Positions 50,791-64,000 of a stretch of DNA of 64,000 bases are shown one piece after another (the stretch's first letter is position 1; each line of letters opens with the position of its first letter). The stretch lies in the NCBI RefSeq assembly GCF_029227915.1, contig NC_079878.1, forward strand, positions 27,307,501 to 27,371,500, given 5' to 3'. Below the pieces are notes generated by a model. It was given only the letters and a program-made list of their open reading frames with translations, was not told the origin of the DNA and did no database searches. Origin of the DNA: Hydractinia symbiolongicarpus (taxonomy: Eukaryota > Cnidaria > Hydrozoa > Anthoathecata > Hydractiniidae). The translations under genes were made by a program, and so were the position numbers.

Positions 50791-53700
50791 TTAACGTTGT
50801 ACAATAATATGGTTTTCTCGTTTTCTCGTGTTTTTTTTTACCTCACTATGTAAGAGTAAGTCCCGTAAGTAAATTATAATTTAGTTAACAGAATCCTGGA
50901 GCATGGCATAAAAACTAAATTAGTTAAAGAAGGCACACTACTACCTCAGCCATAATTCCTATGAAAGAACTTACAAACCAAAAAATATAAAAAATGATTT
51001 ACACAAATTCACTTTGCATTAGGATTTCCACATGCCATGGATAGATGCTCACGTGTTTTGGGCATCTTGTTGATTATTAATTGTCAGTTTGGTAATTTAT
51101 TGCGTAAATAATATATTTATGAAATCGTCGCTTTCGTGTAATTCTACAAATCAATTTTTGCGCATTTCTAACAATTTTATTTCGTACTTAAAATGTTCAT
51201 GTAACAATGATTTATCTGAATCGAACTTATTGCACAAGTGTATAGAAAAAGAAACGTTTTTTTTAATTGAGCACACGCGACTTTAATTATTTTGATGTAA
51301 CGCATAAGTTCTATTTTGAACGTTCTAAGCCAATCAAATACTAAGACACGAAAAAATCAGGGTGTTCTGTTTTCTCAACCGGATCAAAACGCTACACCGG
51401 AGAATGTCTTGAGGTATTTCTACGCAAAACAGGTAAATCAATGGGTGGTAGCTACTGTCGTGTTAGTATTACAACTTCTATATTATAATCATTATTATAT
51501 AATCACATCTCCCTAATTTGCTTTTGTATGTCGCCGGTGATTCATAATGACTCCGTATATTTTTAATTTAGAATTAATCCTCCTGTGAACCTCCATAACT
51601 GGCTTGAAGAAAGAAACTTACTTTAGTCGGAATTACATAAATACCTTTGCACTGTCATAAGACGCAATATAATAAAAATATACACTTGTTCCAAATAAAG
51701 GCGTAATAGGAATCCTTGAGAGCTGAGTTTACGAATTACAAAATTTACGAAACTTTACATCAAATCTGAAAAAAGTTTTTAATTGTTAGTATTGCTTTTA
51801 ATGTGCCCTTAATGGTGATTACTTAACTTAAGCCTGTTCTCCACTTTATACTTCCAAACAGAGCCGAGAAGAACACTACTGCTTGAAAATTCCATATACT
51901 GTTGCACTTATTCCATACAGAGAATTAAACAATTCTCACTAAATGTGATTGGTTTACTAATGTTATACTGGTCGTTTTCGCACAGAGGAAGTTGATGTCG
52001 ATTCTACTTTCCCCGGATCAGAACAGGAAGGAAAACTTTTAACTCACGTGGTGTGAACATTTTATGCATGCTTAGAAGCTTTTCTGTTCCTGTCTAGAAG
52101 TGGAAAATACCTTTTACTGACTTAAGCCATATTTATGTCAAAAATTGACACAATAAATTTGAAAGATATTCTGAAAATGATTGTTTTTTACAAGATTTGT
52201 CATTCTGATCAAAAAAGCATAATGGACATGAATTTTAGTTTTTCTTATAACCTACTGGTACGCAAATTGTCCTCTTTTCTAAACATTTTCAGATAAATCT
52301 TGTCCTGAAAGTCAAATCAAAAATTGGGTAGAAATGTATACAATTGATGTAATGCAATAAACATTTTTTACCTTTCGTTGAGACTCGTGAATCTTGCAAA
52401 ACCAACATTCTATTCCTTATTCTTATCCAATTCTCATATTATTATTAAAAAAAATTATCAAAACAATAAAGGAACCAATAATTTTTCCAAATTCGGAATA
52501 TGATTTTTAAAGGTGTCATTTTGATCAAGTGTTATTTTTTCTCTTAAAACCAGCTATCTATCGTGCATTGTTCTATAACTTCGTAATTGGATGTGTTCTA
52601 ATGGTGTGGTAAATGGCAAATTTCAATTAAAATTTAAGAGATTCTTTATTTAAAACTAGTCGAAAGGCCGGTGGAGTAATCCACTTAGGCAAAAAGACAA
52701 TGGAAAAATAGGTTGTTTTAGACTTTTTGCTGACGTCAGCAGTGCAAATACACAATAAATGAATTAAGAAACTTGTTTTCATGTTTCCTCCATTGTGTAG
52801 AGCTTACACTTCTGATAAAGAAAATGTATATAATCGTGTGGTTTTGATGAGTGATTAATGAAGATCTTTAAACGTTGATTAAGAAAATGTAAAGGATCAT
52901 GCACTATGGATAAACAGTTGGTTTAAAGGTTTTTTGATGACGTCATTAACCCGTCCATTCTAAAAAGGATTCGTGGACCCAAGTTTGGGAAAGTTACCCA
53001 AATTAGTCCTAGGTGGTCCCTAGTTACCCACGCGGTGAGGAATCATTGACTTCACCATCTCGTTTCCAAGTTATTTGGCCTTAAAGTTTTCAGTGCACTG
53101 TAATGGATTCATTACTTTAATATAGGATATTGACGTTGAAGTAGTGTTATTGACGACGCACCGTAACATCATAAAATTTAACATTTGAGACATAACCAAA
53201 GGAAAATGTCGATATCCACTATGACCGTCAAATATACTTTGTATCATTATACTAGACTAAATAAATTTATCGCATAAATAATGCAAAAATGCTATTATAA
53301 CTTTCTTTCTGCCTTTATAACCATATATTTATATAGCACGACAAATCCTACAATGCACTTTTCTTAAAAATCTAGATTTGAGTATCGGTAAATAGATTGC
53401 TGGAAAACTTTTTAGCTCGAGTCTTAGCCCTCAATGTAAAAAACAAGAAGTTCTGTAATAAAGATGCAAAGGTAGCATACTAACTATGTGTATCAAATGA
53501 CAGAGCTAATCACATTTTACAGCAATACATATGGGTCCTGTTTTCTGCAAAATATTGTCGTTGGAGGAAATGCTAGTATGACGCTTAACAGCAACGTAAC
53601 ATATGTTGAGTAAAAGCATCGCTGCAGTTACTACACACAAGTGATATCTGTCTGCATTTATTTCTTCGGTGCATTGCATTATTTTCTTCCTACAAGACTG

Positions 53701-54610
53701 ATTGGATAAAGCTGAGCAATTGCGCTCCCAATACATGTGTGTGAAGGTGTATTGCTCCCAATGCAAAATAAAATAAAAAGGCATTGTTCAAGCGTTCGAT
53801 CAAAATGAAAACGGTTTAAAAGTATAAATCACCATCTTATGGGACGGCTTTGTTTTAATATCCCCATGTTTCACTGTCAACGTTAAGTACAAAACTTCGC
53901 ACGCGGTAATTCTTTCCGTTTTCTCAATCTAATCCTCAAAATTTTCATATTTATACAATCAAGGTTTTCTATTTTTTATCATTATCATTTTTAATTTTAA
54001 CTTTTATACATACTTCTTTATTCTATCTGATCTTATTACCCATAGTTTTATATTTTATTATTTTATTATCTTTATCATTATTATTTAACAGGGCAACTTT
54101 TATATAAATATTTTATTTTTATTTCGTATATTATAGTGTCTTGGAAAAAAACAAAAATCTCACATCAAAATAAATTAAACCAAACAACACTGAACACAAG
54201 ACCTTTTAGAATATTCTGAATCCGTCACTGTTTATCTCATCATTTTCTTTTTTCACCAATACCTCTTCCTTTGTACCCTGGCTTTCCCAAAGATGAAGAT
54301 GACAGCTATAGATACACGCCTCCATATGCTCTCTGTTATCCCCCAATCAACGTGTCTTCATTTAATATGGTGAAAAAATTTTTTTTTTGAATTTTTAATC
54401 TGTATTTGATGTTCAAGAATGTCTTTAAATGTAGTCTCTTTTATTATAGTGAGTCTGGTGATTGTTTAAGCTGCGTTCTATGCTAATTGCAAGTAAAATA
54501 ACCTTTTTTGCTTAGTACTTTCGTCCATTTACTCACCGAAGGTAAGATATTTTGTATTTATTTTTAAGAGAGTAAAGTAAAGTAATTTCCATCTCTTCCA
54601 TTCTATTTCC
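50791..54610. other. Non-coding region with a dispersed repeat
   Basis: At 52724-53035 there is a block related to 49436-49605: both share gacgtcagcagtgca and later a gaccca-ttnggaaa ... ccctagttaacca-type phrase. A T-rich/AT-rich stretch runs from 53930 to 54160. No supported gene. Confidence 0.4.
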
Positions 54611-54835
54611 TCCCCATCAATTTTTCTTTTGAAAAAACTGTTATGCATCTACTGGGTGAATATCATCTCCCCTTTGATTTTGTTGTTGTTTGTTTTTAAT
54701 GGGTGAATTCGACCTCCCCATCAAGTTTACTTTTGAAAAAACTGTTGTGCATCTACTGGGTGAATATCATCTCCCCTTTGATTTTGTATTTGTTGTTTGT
54801 TTTCATGGGTGAATTCGACCTCCCCATCATTTTAT
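54611..54835 (+). repeat. Two tandem ~105-bp units
   Basis: Units start at the tccccatcaa words at 54611 and 54715 and a third start at 54821. Each contains gaaaaaactgttrtgcatct, actgggtgaatatcatctcc and gggtgaattcgacct. Confidence 0.85.
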
Positions 54836-57800
54836 TTTTTCTACGTTTTTTTTAATAATTTATAATAAAAAAAATATTTTTCATATATAGTCAATTACGA
54901 GTTTTCATTATGAGTTTTAAATATTGAAAGAAAGTTCCCATTGTCCATTAAAGTCGGCATACTATCAACTACTTTTGTTTACAAAAAATACAATACAAGT
55001 TGAGTTAATAATGTCTGCAAAAAAACTTTTATGTATTTATTGAATTTGTTTATTTAAAGACATGTCAGTTAATTTATTCCAATCATAAAACTTGCCACAC
55101 TTCAAGAATTCCAATAGCTTATTATAGATCTATATGAATTGTTTTTTCAACTTAACATCCATGCCTTGCAAGTTCAAAATGTAAACTTTTTCTAGAAAGA
55201 CATCTTTTAAAACTTATTGAGTTATCAAATAGTTAGTTTCACTTGATAAAGCTTGATATAAGTTTCAAATAGATTTTTCATAGTAATGTATAACTAATTT
55301 CGACAATTTGCCGTCCATGTTGTCAAAGCTGTTTTCACCAAAAGACATCAGCAAGCTCATGGTATCGAATATTGCTCACTATAAAAACGGTAAAGTTCTA
55401 AATAATCGCAATTGTTGTATTTTTTTAAAAATTTAATATTTTGAATACTGCGTCTACTAATTTTAATATTCCTAAAATTCCCCATGTTTACTTCTTAATA
55501 AACATTGTGGCATGTCTTTTTCAAACCCATCCCTTTTTCTTTTTGTTATGATGTTTCAGATTTAACCTTCATTGTAAACATTTTTAGACAAATAAAAATA
55601 AAATCCAGCAGAAGAAAAATCCTACACCTGATTTGCAGCTATGAACATTCATTCAAAAGATTTACGAGTTTTTCATTTGGTTAATTAAGCCAAAAAATGC
55701 AATACAAGGTATTAAGTTTAGTTGTTTTATACTGAATCAGTTTTTGCTTTGTAATATTTACAGAGGTATTTTTCACGCGAACGTGCGATACAGCAATCTA
55801 ATCTAACTCGCCTTCACAGCATATTTGTATAATTGTGTTTTTATTAAAAAACATGTTTCTGTTTCCGATAGGTCATATTGAAATGCAACGATTTGATGAA
55901 TTCTTGCCGTACAGTATGTCATACAAATAAAAGATTATGTTGGTTGATGTTGGTCAAATATTTGACCATTATCTGATAGTTAATAAACACGTGCCAAAAC
56001 GTCGCGATCAGGACGGAAAAGCGGGGTATAACCTGCTGACGAGTCATATCAGAGACAGATTGTGTACATTGACACTTTCTGGTACGGATTAGGATAAAAA
56101 GATCATTGATATCTTACTCAGTTTTCCAATCAAGCACTGTCTGTGCTTTCATGGTTGTGTGTCTCGCATAAAAACTTCAAACGCAGTTCCTGTATTCTAC
56201 TTACTTGTGGGAACTGAAGACGCTATGTTGGGTAAAATAGGAGTATCTACATTGCAATGCAGATTGAACTAGTCTTTTAATTCGGAAAGTTTAATGACAA
56301 AAAGGGAAGGTTTCCCTCAAAGAGTAAGAAGCCGCTGAAGAACTTTTGCCTTATGATCGAAAAAGCAATGGATTTCAGCTGTACTGAAACAAACAACTAT
56401 GAATGTCGAAACATATGAATTGGCGAATTTCACGAATCCTTGGAATTTCGCAAGACAGCAGCCACATGCATTGTCACCATCCACCAAAACCAATAATTTT
56501 TTCTGTCAAGATTTAATACTGTGGTAGTTGAATGAAAGGAATACAAATAACTTCCACTAACGAACCAAACAGCAGGATCAGTACCGGACAGCAATGTCGA
56601 TTATGTGGCATGTTTTATTCAACCCATTGTCTTAGGTAATTTTCTGCCATTTAAATAACCCGTTACGCTAAAGAATACTGCATGTTTTTATGGCTTAACC
56701 AAGTCTGAAAGTATGAATATGAAATGTTCCTATTGTTATTGTTATAATGTATTTAACCCGCCAGCCTTTACTTGTAAGCGAAACTGTATGAAAGTATGAA
56801 GTTCCAGGAACATTTTCAAAAAGACAAATTATTTCTTGGCAGTAATAAAAGTTTAACACACAGCTTATTATTGTAGGTTCTGATGGACATCACAAAAGTG
56901 AGAAAACAACTGCACCTTTCCAATCTGACAATACTGGTTAATTGCTCCTGGTGGAAAAACATGCCGCATAAATGAAATCTCCTGCAGAATGTCATCAATG
57001 ATTGATCAAGTTGTGTCTATTATGACAACTTATTGTAATAGTGTTTTATATGGAACTATTTTACTTATACTGTTGTAATGAATTGAAAAATAAAGTTGTT
57101 CATTGCCAGATAAATTTGTTTCAGGGGATTACAAAATGTATTGTTTACCATATATTCATTACCTGTGTGACACATTGTTCTACTTTTTTCTGTTTGTTAA
57201 AAATACACGATATCATTTGCTCTGGAAATGATGGTAATGTTGGAGAAGCGCCACAGACAACATGCACATACGAGAAAACACTTTATAATTTTTCACATTT
57301 CTTTCGTTGCTGTATGTTGTTAACAGTCAACTTCCGACTTTTGTTAAGAAATAAGACGAGTTTACGATTAGCAAAGTATAAAAAAGCAGGAAAAGAAAAC
57401 CAGACAGTTATTTCAAATTTAGATTCAAAATACCGTTCGTACCAAATGTTCTCCTAAATATTTAGATGCTCTTATATCAAAAACGTGTACGTTTTGTTAT
57501 TTACTTTTTTCATATTAAAATCAGCCTTTGTGAAAGCACATTATCTTATCTTCTTTTGTTATTTTTGAAATTGTAGTATAAGAACGTATAGCTACGATTT
57601 TTATTTATATGTATATTTAATTTTCTCGTTCTGTTATATTTTACAATTTATACGGAACTTTTTACAATCATAGCACTCTTATCTTCATGTTACATTTTCC
57701 AATTCTCTTTTTTTAAGAAATTGATATATTTTATCACGGATTAATTAACTGCCGTTATTCCGTCTACACGTGTGTTTTTTATTTCAAGACTCACTTTCCA

Positions 57801-60800
57801 TTTTATAAATATTATGAACTTAGTGTTTTGACATATTTTAGTTATTTTATTCCCGAAAGGTGTGTAAGGCAATGTGTATCTGGCCTTGATATATGACATT
57901 TTTAAATTATAATTGCACGTGATCGGTGCGATTGTGACTCGACGACGAAAATACGACTACTTTTCGAATGTGAAGTAAATTCGTGTGCAGAAGTTGTCTG
58001 CGTAGTTGACACGTAATGGGAAAAACAAAACGACTGCATAACGAATGGTTCATTAAATTATGTGTGAACGTTGGTTTGCAAGTAATGTGGAAATTGATTT
58101 TTGTTGCTCGTGTATATTAATACGAAAACAGATGCAGATCAAATATGGACACCGAAATGGGAGTGGGTGTAATACACATGACCTGAACAAAAATTTTGAA
58201 AGATGTTATTCGCTAAACAGTCACCGCCTAGCGAATACGTATAACTTATTCAGTATGAACATTATAAAGGGTGAAGAGAGAAAGCCCAAGATAATTATAT
58301 ATTTGCTTGAAATGTAATTACACTATTAAACTTAATCCAAAAAATTCTGCAATTGCTGTTCTCGCTAATTCGTCTGCATTAAAAAATGGATTATGTTAAT
58401 AAACACCAAGCATTAAAAATGTTTTGCATATAAATGAGGTAGTTGATAAGATCAAAGGAACAATCCACAAGGGCAAAACAAAAATGTTTTTCGAAAATTT
58501 AAGGTACTTCTGTATTAACTAATGAAAGAGAATTTTTTAGTTGTTATTCAAAAACAAACGAAATAAAGTTAGTAAACTAACTATCTTTATCCATCAAAAA
58601 AGCGTGTAGTTTTGTATTACTTTGTGTTGATATTAAATAAGAATTTCAATTTGTAGCAAAATTTTTACCATGAGTACAGTTTACACGATATTCTCAATTC
58701 AAGTCCTGCTAAAAGTCACAAAAACATGTGCATGCAACAAGAGACTAAAAGCAGAAACAAAGAAATATTTAATGGTATTAAGCTTTTTTTTTGCATTTTT
58801 TAAAACTGAGACAGTTTTGAATGTTGGACACAAAGAAAATGATATGTCATTTGGTTCGGAAATACCCATCATTCATATCAAAACTTAAGCGCGTAAAGGT
58901 GGAAAATGTTTATTTTAAGTGAATGCGCTAAAGAATAGGATGCTTGGAACGTAGCTATGAACTTCTCGTGAAAGAGAATATTCGTGGGAATTAATTATCG
59001 CGAATTTAGCGAGGTGGTGGTTTTTGCGAAAATTAGATTCGCGAAAAATGCTAACATGAGTTTATGGTTTAATTTCAGTATTAATTTTACATGTCTTTTA
59101 AATATATAGATATTCTTTAATTAAACATATGAAAGGATTTTCTATTAAAATAACGTTCCAACCTGATGTTTGATCAACTCAAACTGACTTTAAGCATTAG
59201 ATATAATTTTTCTTTTCATTTCCTACCCGGATAAAAAATTGAAGATAACGATTTTGTGATAGCCTAAATTTACAGAAGAAGATAAATATAACATACAAGG
59301 AATGACTTTAGGTGGTAATATCCCTATTTTATGTGCAAAAAATTTGTCCCGTTTTTGTCGCATTTAGCTTTGAGTTGGCTTGAAGAATTTACAATATTGG
59401 AACAGAATTGGGTGGTTGTGTTTGTGAAACGGAGTTAATGTGATTGTTACTCTAAATTAACCGCAGAAGTCATTCTGAAAATTTCAGTTCATGTATGCCA
59501 CGAAAAATGTTTTTATGAAAGTTTAGCATTTAAAAGGACGGTCACGATTTCAAATATTCGAAATCGCTACGTATATATCCATATTAATAATATTTGAAAA
59601 GTATTCTTTTAAATATTTTGAAGTTTCACATTTAATTGGATTTCTCCACATAACATATTCTTGAGTTTCGGAAAAGCAATCACCTACTACCAGCGGATTG
59701 TTGTGCAAAAAATCATCAGTCGAAAGGAATTTCCTGCAGCATTTCTTGTACGATAGATCAAGTCACTGTTGCTTTCAACGAGTCGTGAACTTTATTAGAT
59801 ATATGTCGCAAATATCTTGATATCTTAAATTCTTCAACAGGAGAAACATTTGTCCATGTTTGTATGAACCATTCCTTTTATTAGACAGCACCAAGCGAAA
59901 GATAACTGTATTTACATACACTGCAATGTGATATGCCACATTTTTTGTAAATGTAATACATCAAAAGCCGAATTGGTTAAAATCAGTGCGTGATCATGTT
60001 TTATCAATATGGAACGGCAGCATGGTTAAAGTTGCGTTTTTTTCAAGTTAATATTTAAGATCCTATGCAAACAATTGCTTTATGTCCATCTACAGGAATT
60101 GCTCAAACAGTTCTTTAAATCCATCAAAGTAACAATTGTTCTTATCTAAAAATACATGTATTTTAATAATTAAAAATACGTAAACAAGACCTTTAAAGCA
60201 AGAAGACAATACTTTTGGCCAATACAACAGTTCAGTTTACCAAAGCACATGCGTAGGATAGGTAAAAAGTGAAAAGTATAAAATACAAGTAATTGATAAA
60301 ATTATTTCTCTCACCTTGTGAAAAATTGGCATCCATGAACTGAAAATTATAAAATTTCAAAATACTGCGACGTAAGTGCACACCAGCTGCGTTTCACAAA
60401 CGTTACAACCAGTCGTAAAGTTATACTTTGATAGAAGTAATTTTAGCGATTGAAAACGTAGATGGTATGTTTATTTTTAGCTCTGTTTATATACATTGTA
60501 CCCAGGTATAAATTAGCTAGAATTATGAGCGAGTAAAACTAGGAGAAATTTGTAGTATAAGAATATCCTAGTTAAAATTATAAAAAATCATTACAATTGG
60601 TACTTCAAATCCACGTCAAAAGGCCATTGACAGTAATTTTTAGTGCAATTGACAATTAAGCGACAGGAACTTTCAATTGGTACTACGAATTGCATAGTAG
60701 TAGTAATGTATGCTATTTTACTGACAAAGTAACTCTATTTTAAGTTCGGGTAGCAAAATTTGTAAAAGAAATTCTGTACAAGAAGCCCAATATACCGTAG

Positions 60801-61669
60801 AAATGACAAATTCAAAATAGGTGAAAACTTATAGGTAAAAAAGTAATTACAAACCAAGAAGGGGAAAGGGGGATAGTGTAGAATTTAACCTCGAAGTTAG
60901 GCGTTTTAATTTTACCTCATTTCTTGCGCGCGCATACAAAATGAACTGACGTAGTGATACAAAACTACATGTTTTTTGTATCGTTGTTGTTTTGTTTTGA
61001 CAGAATGGATCAATAACGTTTTTGTTTACTTATGTATATAACTCATAAATATATATAACCAAGATCGTTGTTAGGTTGCAGTACCTTAAACTTTCTGTTT
61101 TACATACGACACATGCGCTTATCACTTTCTGTTTTCCATGTTAAATGACATTATATGGTTAAATTAACCGCCAACGTGGCAATGATGTTTAAAATTAGTA
61201 ATTATTTTTATATAGCTACTCTATTTTTGTATAAATATAATTTTATACAATTATTATGCCAAAATTAGCTTAAATTTTCGGATGTGTGGAAGAATAAAAT
61301 CGGTAAAAAGAAGGCAGTGGCAATAAGTAAATGTGTTTTTTTTTAAGTTATTATCTTTTAAGTTATTGTTACTTTATTATTATTTAAATTATTTACCCGT
61401 AATATCCTTCCCAGTTCCTATTGGTAGTACTATCAACAAGAGTTCTGGTAAGCGTTTAAAGCTTCTATTTGATCTACAAAAGGCGTGCAGGCACAGCAAT
61501 CGCTGATCAGAAACATTTCATAGTAAATTTTCAGGACTTAACTGAATCTTGCCATTCTTGGCACAAAGAAAGTATGTAGTATAGAACTGCCACCAACGTG
61601 TCAGTAATTTTAGCTGAGAGAATTATTTTACTTTCTGGAAAACTAACTCTTATTCCGCATCTGAGGACG
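54836..61669. other. Long AT-rich region without a recognisable gene
   Basis: The longest open frame (57041-57457, plus, 138 codons) has two Cys-rich hydrophobic stretches but no known motif and may be chance. Weakly similar phrases occur near 56960 and 59735 (tcctgcag ... gattgatcaag / gatagatcaag). Remnants of the GCGAAAATT MITE family lie at 58980-59050. Confidence 0.35.
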
Positions 61670-61673
61670 TTAA

Positions 61674-62413
61674 CCCTATTCGGTCCGGGGTTTTTTGAAC
61701 ATACTATGACCGGGGGGGGGCGGATTCCGCCCCCCCTCAATAACTTTTCATAGGATTGTTTAAATTGAGTCAAACTTGGCACACTTATAGTACGCCATAA
61801 AAGGAACAAAATAGCGGCAATAAATTTTTGCTTGCGTCAGCACATTTTCTGTGACGTCATCGGAAGCTTGAAAATTGTTAAAAATGCCACTATCTGCTTA
61901 AAATATAATTACTTTTGTTCTAGAGCGAATTTTCACATTCTGTTTGATGTTTCTGAAAGCTAAATAAAATTTTTTTAACATATCTTCCGGTTTTTACATG
62001 GATCGAATAAAAAATTGCCAAAAATTGCCCGAAAATCCGTTTTTTTCCGATTTTCGGGTAAAATCCGAAAAAATCGGGAAATCGGATTAGTCACGTGTCA
62101 AAATTATTCGAAATGATTCTTCTTGATAAAACAAAGTTGTGTTGCTAGTTTCAAGCTCTAAGGATAATCCTAACATGAGTTATTATATTTTCCCCATTAT
62201 AAGGATTTCATAGAGATTTTAGGGGTAGTTTCGAATAATGGCCAATATCAAAGCCTCTGAAAGGTATGGGACCTAAAAATTTAACATGCAGGTGTCTAAT
62301 AGATAAATGTTGAAACTCAGTAAGTATCATAGCCGTATAAGAAAGCAATCAGGAGTTATTAAAAAAAACCGTCAGGGGGGGCGGAATCCGCCCCCCCCCC
62401 GGACCGAATAGGG
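61674..62413 (-). mobile_element. piggyBac-like MITE, second full copy
   Basis: 740 bp with the same CCCTATTCGGTCCGGGG ends and TTAA on both sides (61670-61673 and 62414-62417), inverted relative to the copy inside the Polinton. Nearly the whole length aligns by eye, with differences concentrated in the G/C runs next to the ends. Confidence 0.85.
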
Positions 62414-62894
62414 TTAAACAAAGGAAAAACGATATTTAACTTTCGCGTCAATTATTTCCCGCAACTTTGGCAAGTTCTATGTTTTGCAGAAATATATTCC
62501 GCGAAAATTAATTCCCTGAAAGTATTGTGAAAACACTCCGCAAAATTTGTTTTGTTTGGTTTCCATACGCAAAATCTTTTACCTATATCTTCATTTTTAC
62601 GTAGCTTTATCTATACTCAAAATCTAGAGAATGATGACATTCATTTAATTCAATGTAATTTTTTAACTCTATTATACCTGGGGGGGGCATAACTTTAGAT
62701 AAAGTGCTAAAATTTTTTTTGACTATTCCTAACTTTTATTATTGCTTCTGATGAAAAAAATTTTGAAAAATTTTGTACTTTGCTGGGGTTATTGCTTTTC
62801 TTGCACGGGGGTAAATTCTTTGCAATTTTGAAAACCGTAAGGTGATATATGGTTACTAGGGATAAATATCAGACCAGATTTGAAGGAAATATCG

Positions 62895-63360
62895 ATCCAG
62901 CAAATTGACGTCATTTCAGATCCATATGACGTCATTATATTGTTTTCCTTTCCTCGATTATCTTTAAACGCCATGTTTTACATACATGCCAAGTTTAATG
63001 ACATGAGCATTAATATTTCTGGTAGAACGGGTCTTTTTATCTTTATCGTTAAAATAAGAATTTTGCCGAAATGACGTCTTTTTTTATCCCAATGAGGTCA
63101 TTAAAATTACTTTTTTCATGTGAAGCACATATTTTGTGTTCATTCCACAAATCTACCAAGAATCAAGGTTATATCATTAGTAACAGTCTAGAAATTAAAA
63201 CGTATTAAAAAATTGGGAAAATGACCATTTTTCACATGTCTGACGTCATTTCTAATGCCTATGACGTCATCAAATTACTTTTTTACCTGGATTGAGTTCG
63301 TACTAAGACATTTTGCAATTGAGCTAAGTTTCATCACTTAAGCACAAGTGGTTCAGGATT
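62895..63360 (+). repeat. ~165-bp tandem repeat carrying TGACGTCA-type sites
   Basis: Three diverged units start at about 62905, 63070 and 63240, each with a pair of GACGTCA-like words about 24 bp apart (the middle one mutated) followed by a T-rich stretch and a ccaagnntnaaggttatatcatta-like phrase. Confidence 0.6.
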
Positions 63361-63915
63361 TATGGCCCGCGGTAACTTTGTGCCCCCCAGGGTTACAAGG
63401 GCCAAAAAAGCTTGTCGTACACAAGATGTCGAATGTCAAATCGCATTAAATCCCACATACAACGGACATATGTCAATAAGAAAGGCTTGCAAGAGTAAGC
63501 ACATATCTATGAAAATAAGTTCTTTACACATTATACCAAATTAAAGAAGAGGATACACCAAACAATGCACGAGCCGTATAAACTTTTCTCATATAGAAAA
63601 CCGACCCAACAGGCAAACTATCATTCTTGTATAACAGACCCTGCAACTGATTATTGAAGTATTGTGTATACAATATACTGTAATACACTTCAGGGCTGTA
63701 AGAATTTACTTTGTTCTCACTAACTTTTCTGATTTGATTAGTATAAATGCCTTGTTTTCACATCGTCGAAACTACATCAAGCGTAAAATTAACTGATTTC
63801 TTTAAAATCGCGAATATTACGATAAGTGGCGAGTAGAATTTATTTAACACTTATACACTTTCTGTTTATTTAATAGAACGGCCGTGTATTGATAGAAGAG
63901 AATCCAAAATTCGTT
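63361..63915. other. Non-coding region before the right-edge MITE
   Basis: No supported gene; the 60-codon open stretch at 63362-63544 has no recognised motif. Confidence 0.35.
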
Positions 63916-63919
63916 TTAA

Positions 63920-64000
63920 CCCTATTCGGTCCGGGTTTTTTCGAACATATTACGACCGGGGACGGCGGAATCCGCCTCCCCCGGTCGGTTGGTACGAATG
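63920..64000 (-). mobile_element. piggyBac-like MITE, third copy, cut by the window edge
   Basis: TTAA (63916-63919) followed by CCCTATTCGGTCCGGG, then the ttcgaacata and ggcggaatccgcc blocks typical of this family's end. It has the same orientation as 61674-62413 and runs off the window. Confidence 0.8.

Noticed and set aside
53506-53784. 92-codon minus-strand frame as a small secreted protein
   Set aside because: No clear signal peptide or cysteine pattern, no splice context, and no similar copy in the window.
57041-57457. 138-codon open frame as a gene
   Set aside because: No motif, signal peptide or conserved pattern could be seen, and long chance frames are expected somewhere in 20 kb of non-coding DNA. 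Kept only as a remark.

Overview
The window is AT-rich animal DNA, most likely from a cnidarian or another early-branching invertebrate. That is an inference from the mix of elements (a Polinton/Maverick, a Helitron with a protease domain, a 2A-peptide/OTU protein, a CRESS-like Rep and a TTAA-targeting MITE) and from GT-AG split exons; no single host gene fixes the species. Almost all recognisable coding DNA belongs to mobile elements. Host-like coding is limited to short spliced exons.

Layout. 1-761 (minus): start of a 2A-peptide + OTU protease protein running off the left edge. 2401-2469: tRNA-like sequence. 4313-5169 (minus): host-like gene with three tandemly duplicated ~50-codon exons and an 11-codon microexon. 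5216-5736: inverted-repeat MITE. 8398-12811: an island holding a broken CRESS-like Rep gene (9109-10497), a palindromic array of a 9-bp motif (10525-10743) and an intact Tc1/mariner transposase (11024-12124, minus), with related small repeats on both sides. 13420-13980 (minus): two exons of a SET methyltransferase domain. 15290-15910 (minus): broken RPA-like OB-fold/zinc protein.

The centre, 16051-32582, is a 16.5-kb Polinton. It has ~300-bp terminal inverted repeats, protein-primed-type DNA polymerase B, packaging ATPase, DD35E integrase, major capsid protein, several membrane or coiled-coil proteins, a SAP-like protein and an ankyrin-repeat protein, plus an unusual pair: a Fic-domain gene overlapping a BRO-N gene. 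Both TIRs carry the promoter and first ~75 codons of the gene they face, so the polymerase and the ankyrin protein share an N-terminus. Nearly every Polinton gene that does not overlap its predecessor has AATAAA directly at its ATG (0-4 bases away, or overlapping it). This resembles the poxvirus late initiator arrangement and may be the element's own promoter/start signal. The copy is dead: it has in-frame stops and frameshifts in PolB, capsid, ATPase, Fic and others, a 730-bp TTAA-flanked MITE inside one gene, and a 1.07-kb tandem duplication.

The Polinton's right end abuts a truncated Helitron (32583-36338, minus: cysteine protease, 39-bp tandem repeats, Rep domain), cut between Rep and the expected helicase. 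36.4-64 kb is mostly non-coding and repeat-rich: two diverged copies of a 2-2.5-kb unit (39.5-43.8 kb) with a perfect 46-bp palindrome and a MITE, a decayed LINE (44.89-46.95 kb), an AACGTT-rich element with ~80-bp tandem repeats (48.37-49.43 kb), a tandem exon duplication (50.08-50.79 kb), a ~105-bp tandem repeat (54.6 kb), two more copies of the TTAA MITE (61.67 kb and the right edge) and a ~165-bp repeat carrying TGACGTCA sites (62.9-63.3 kb).
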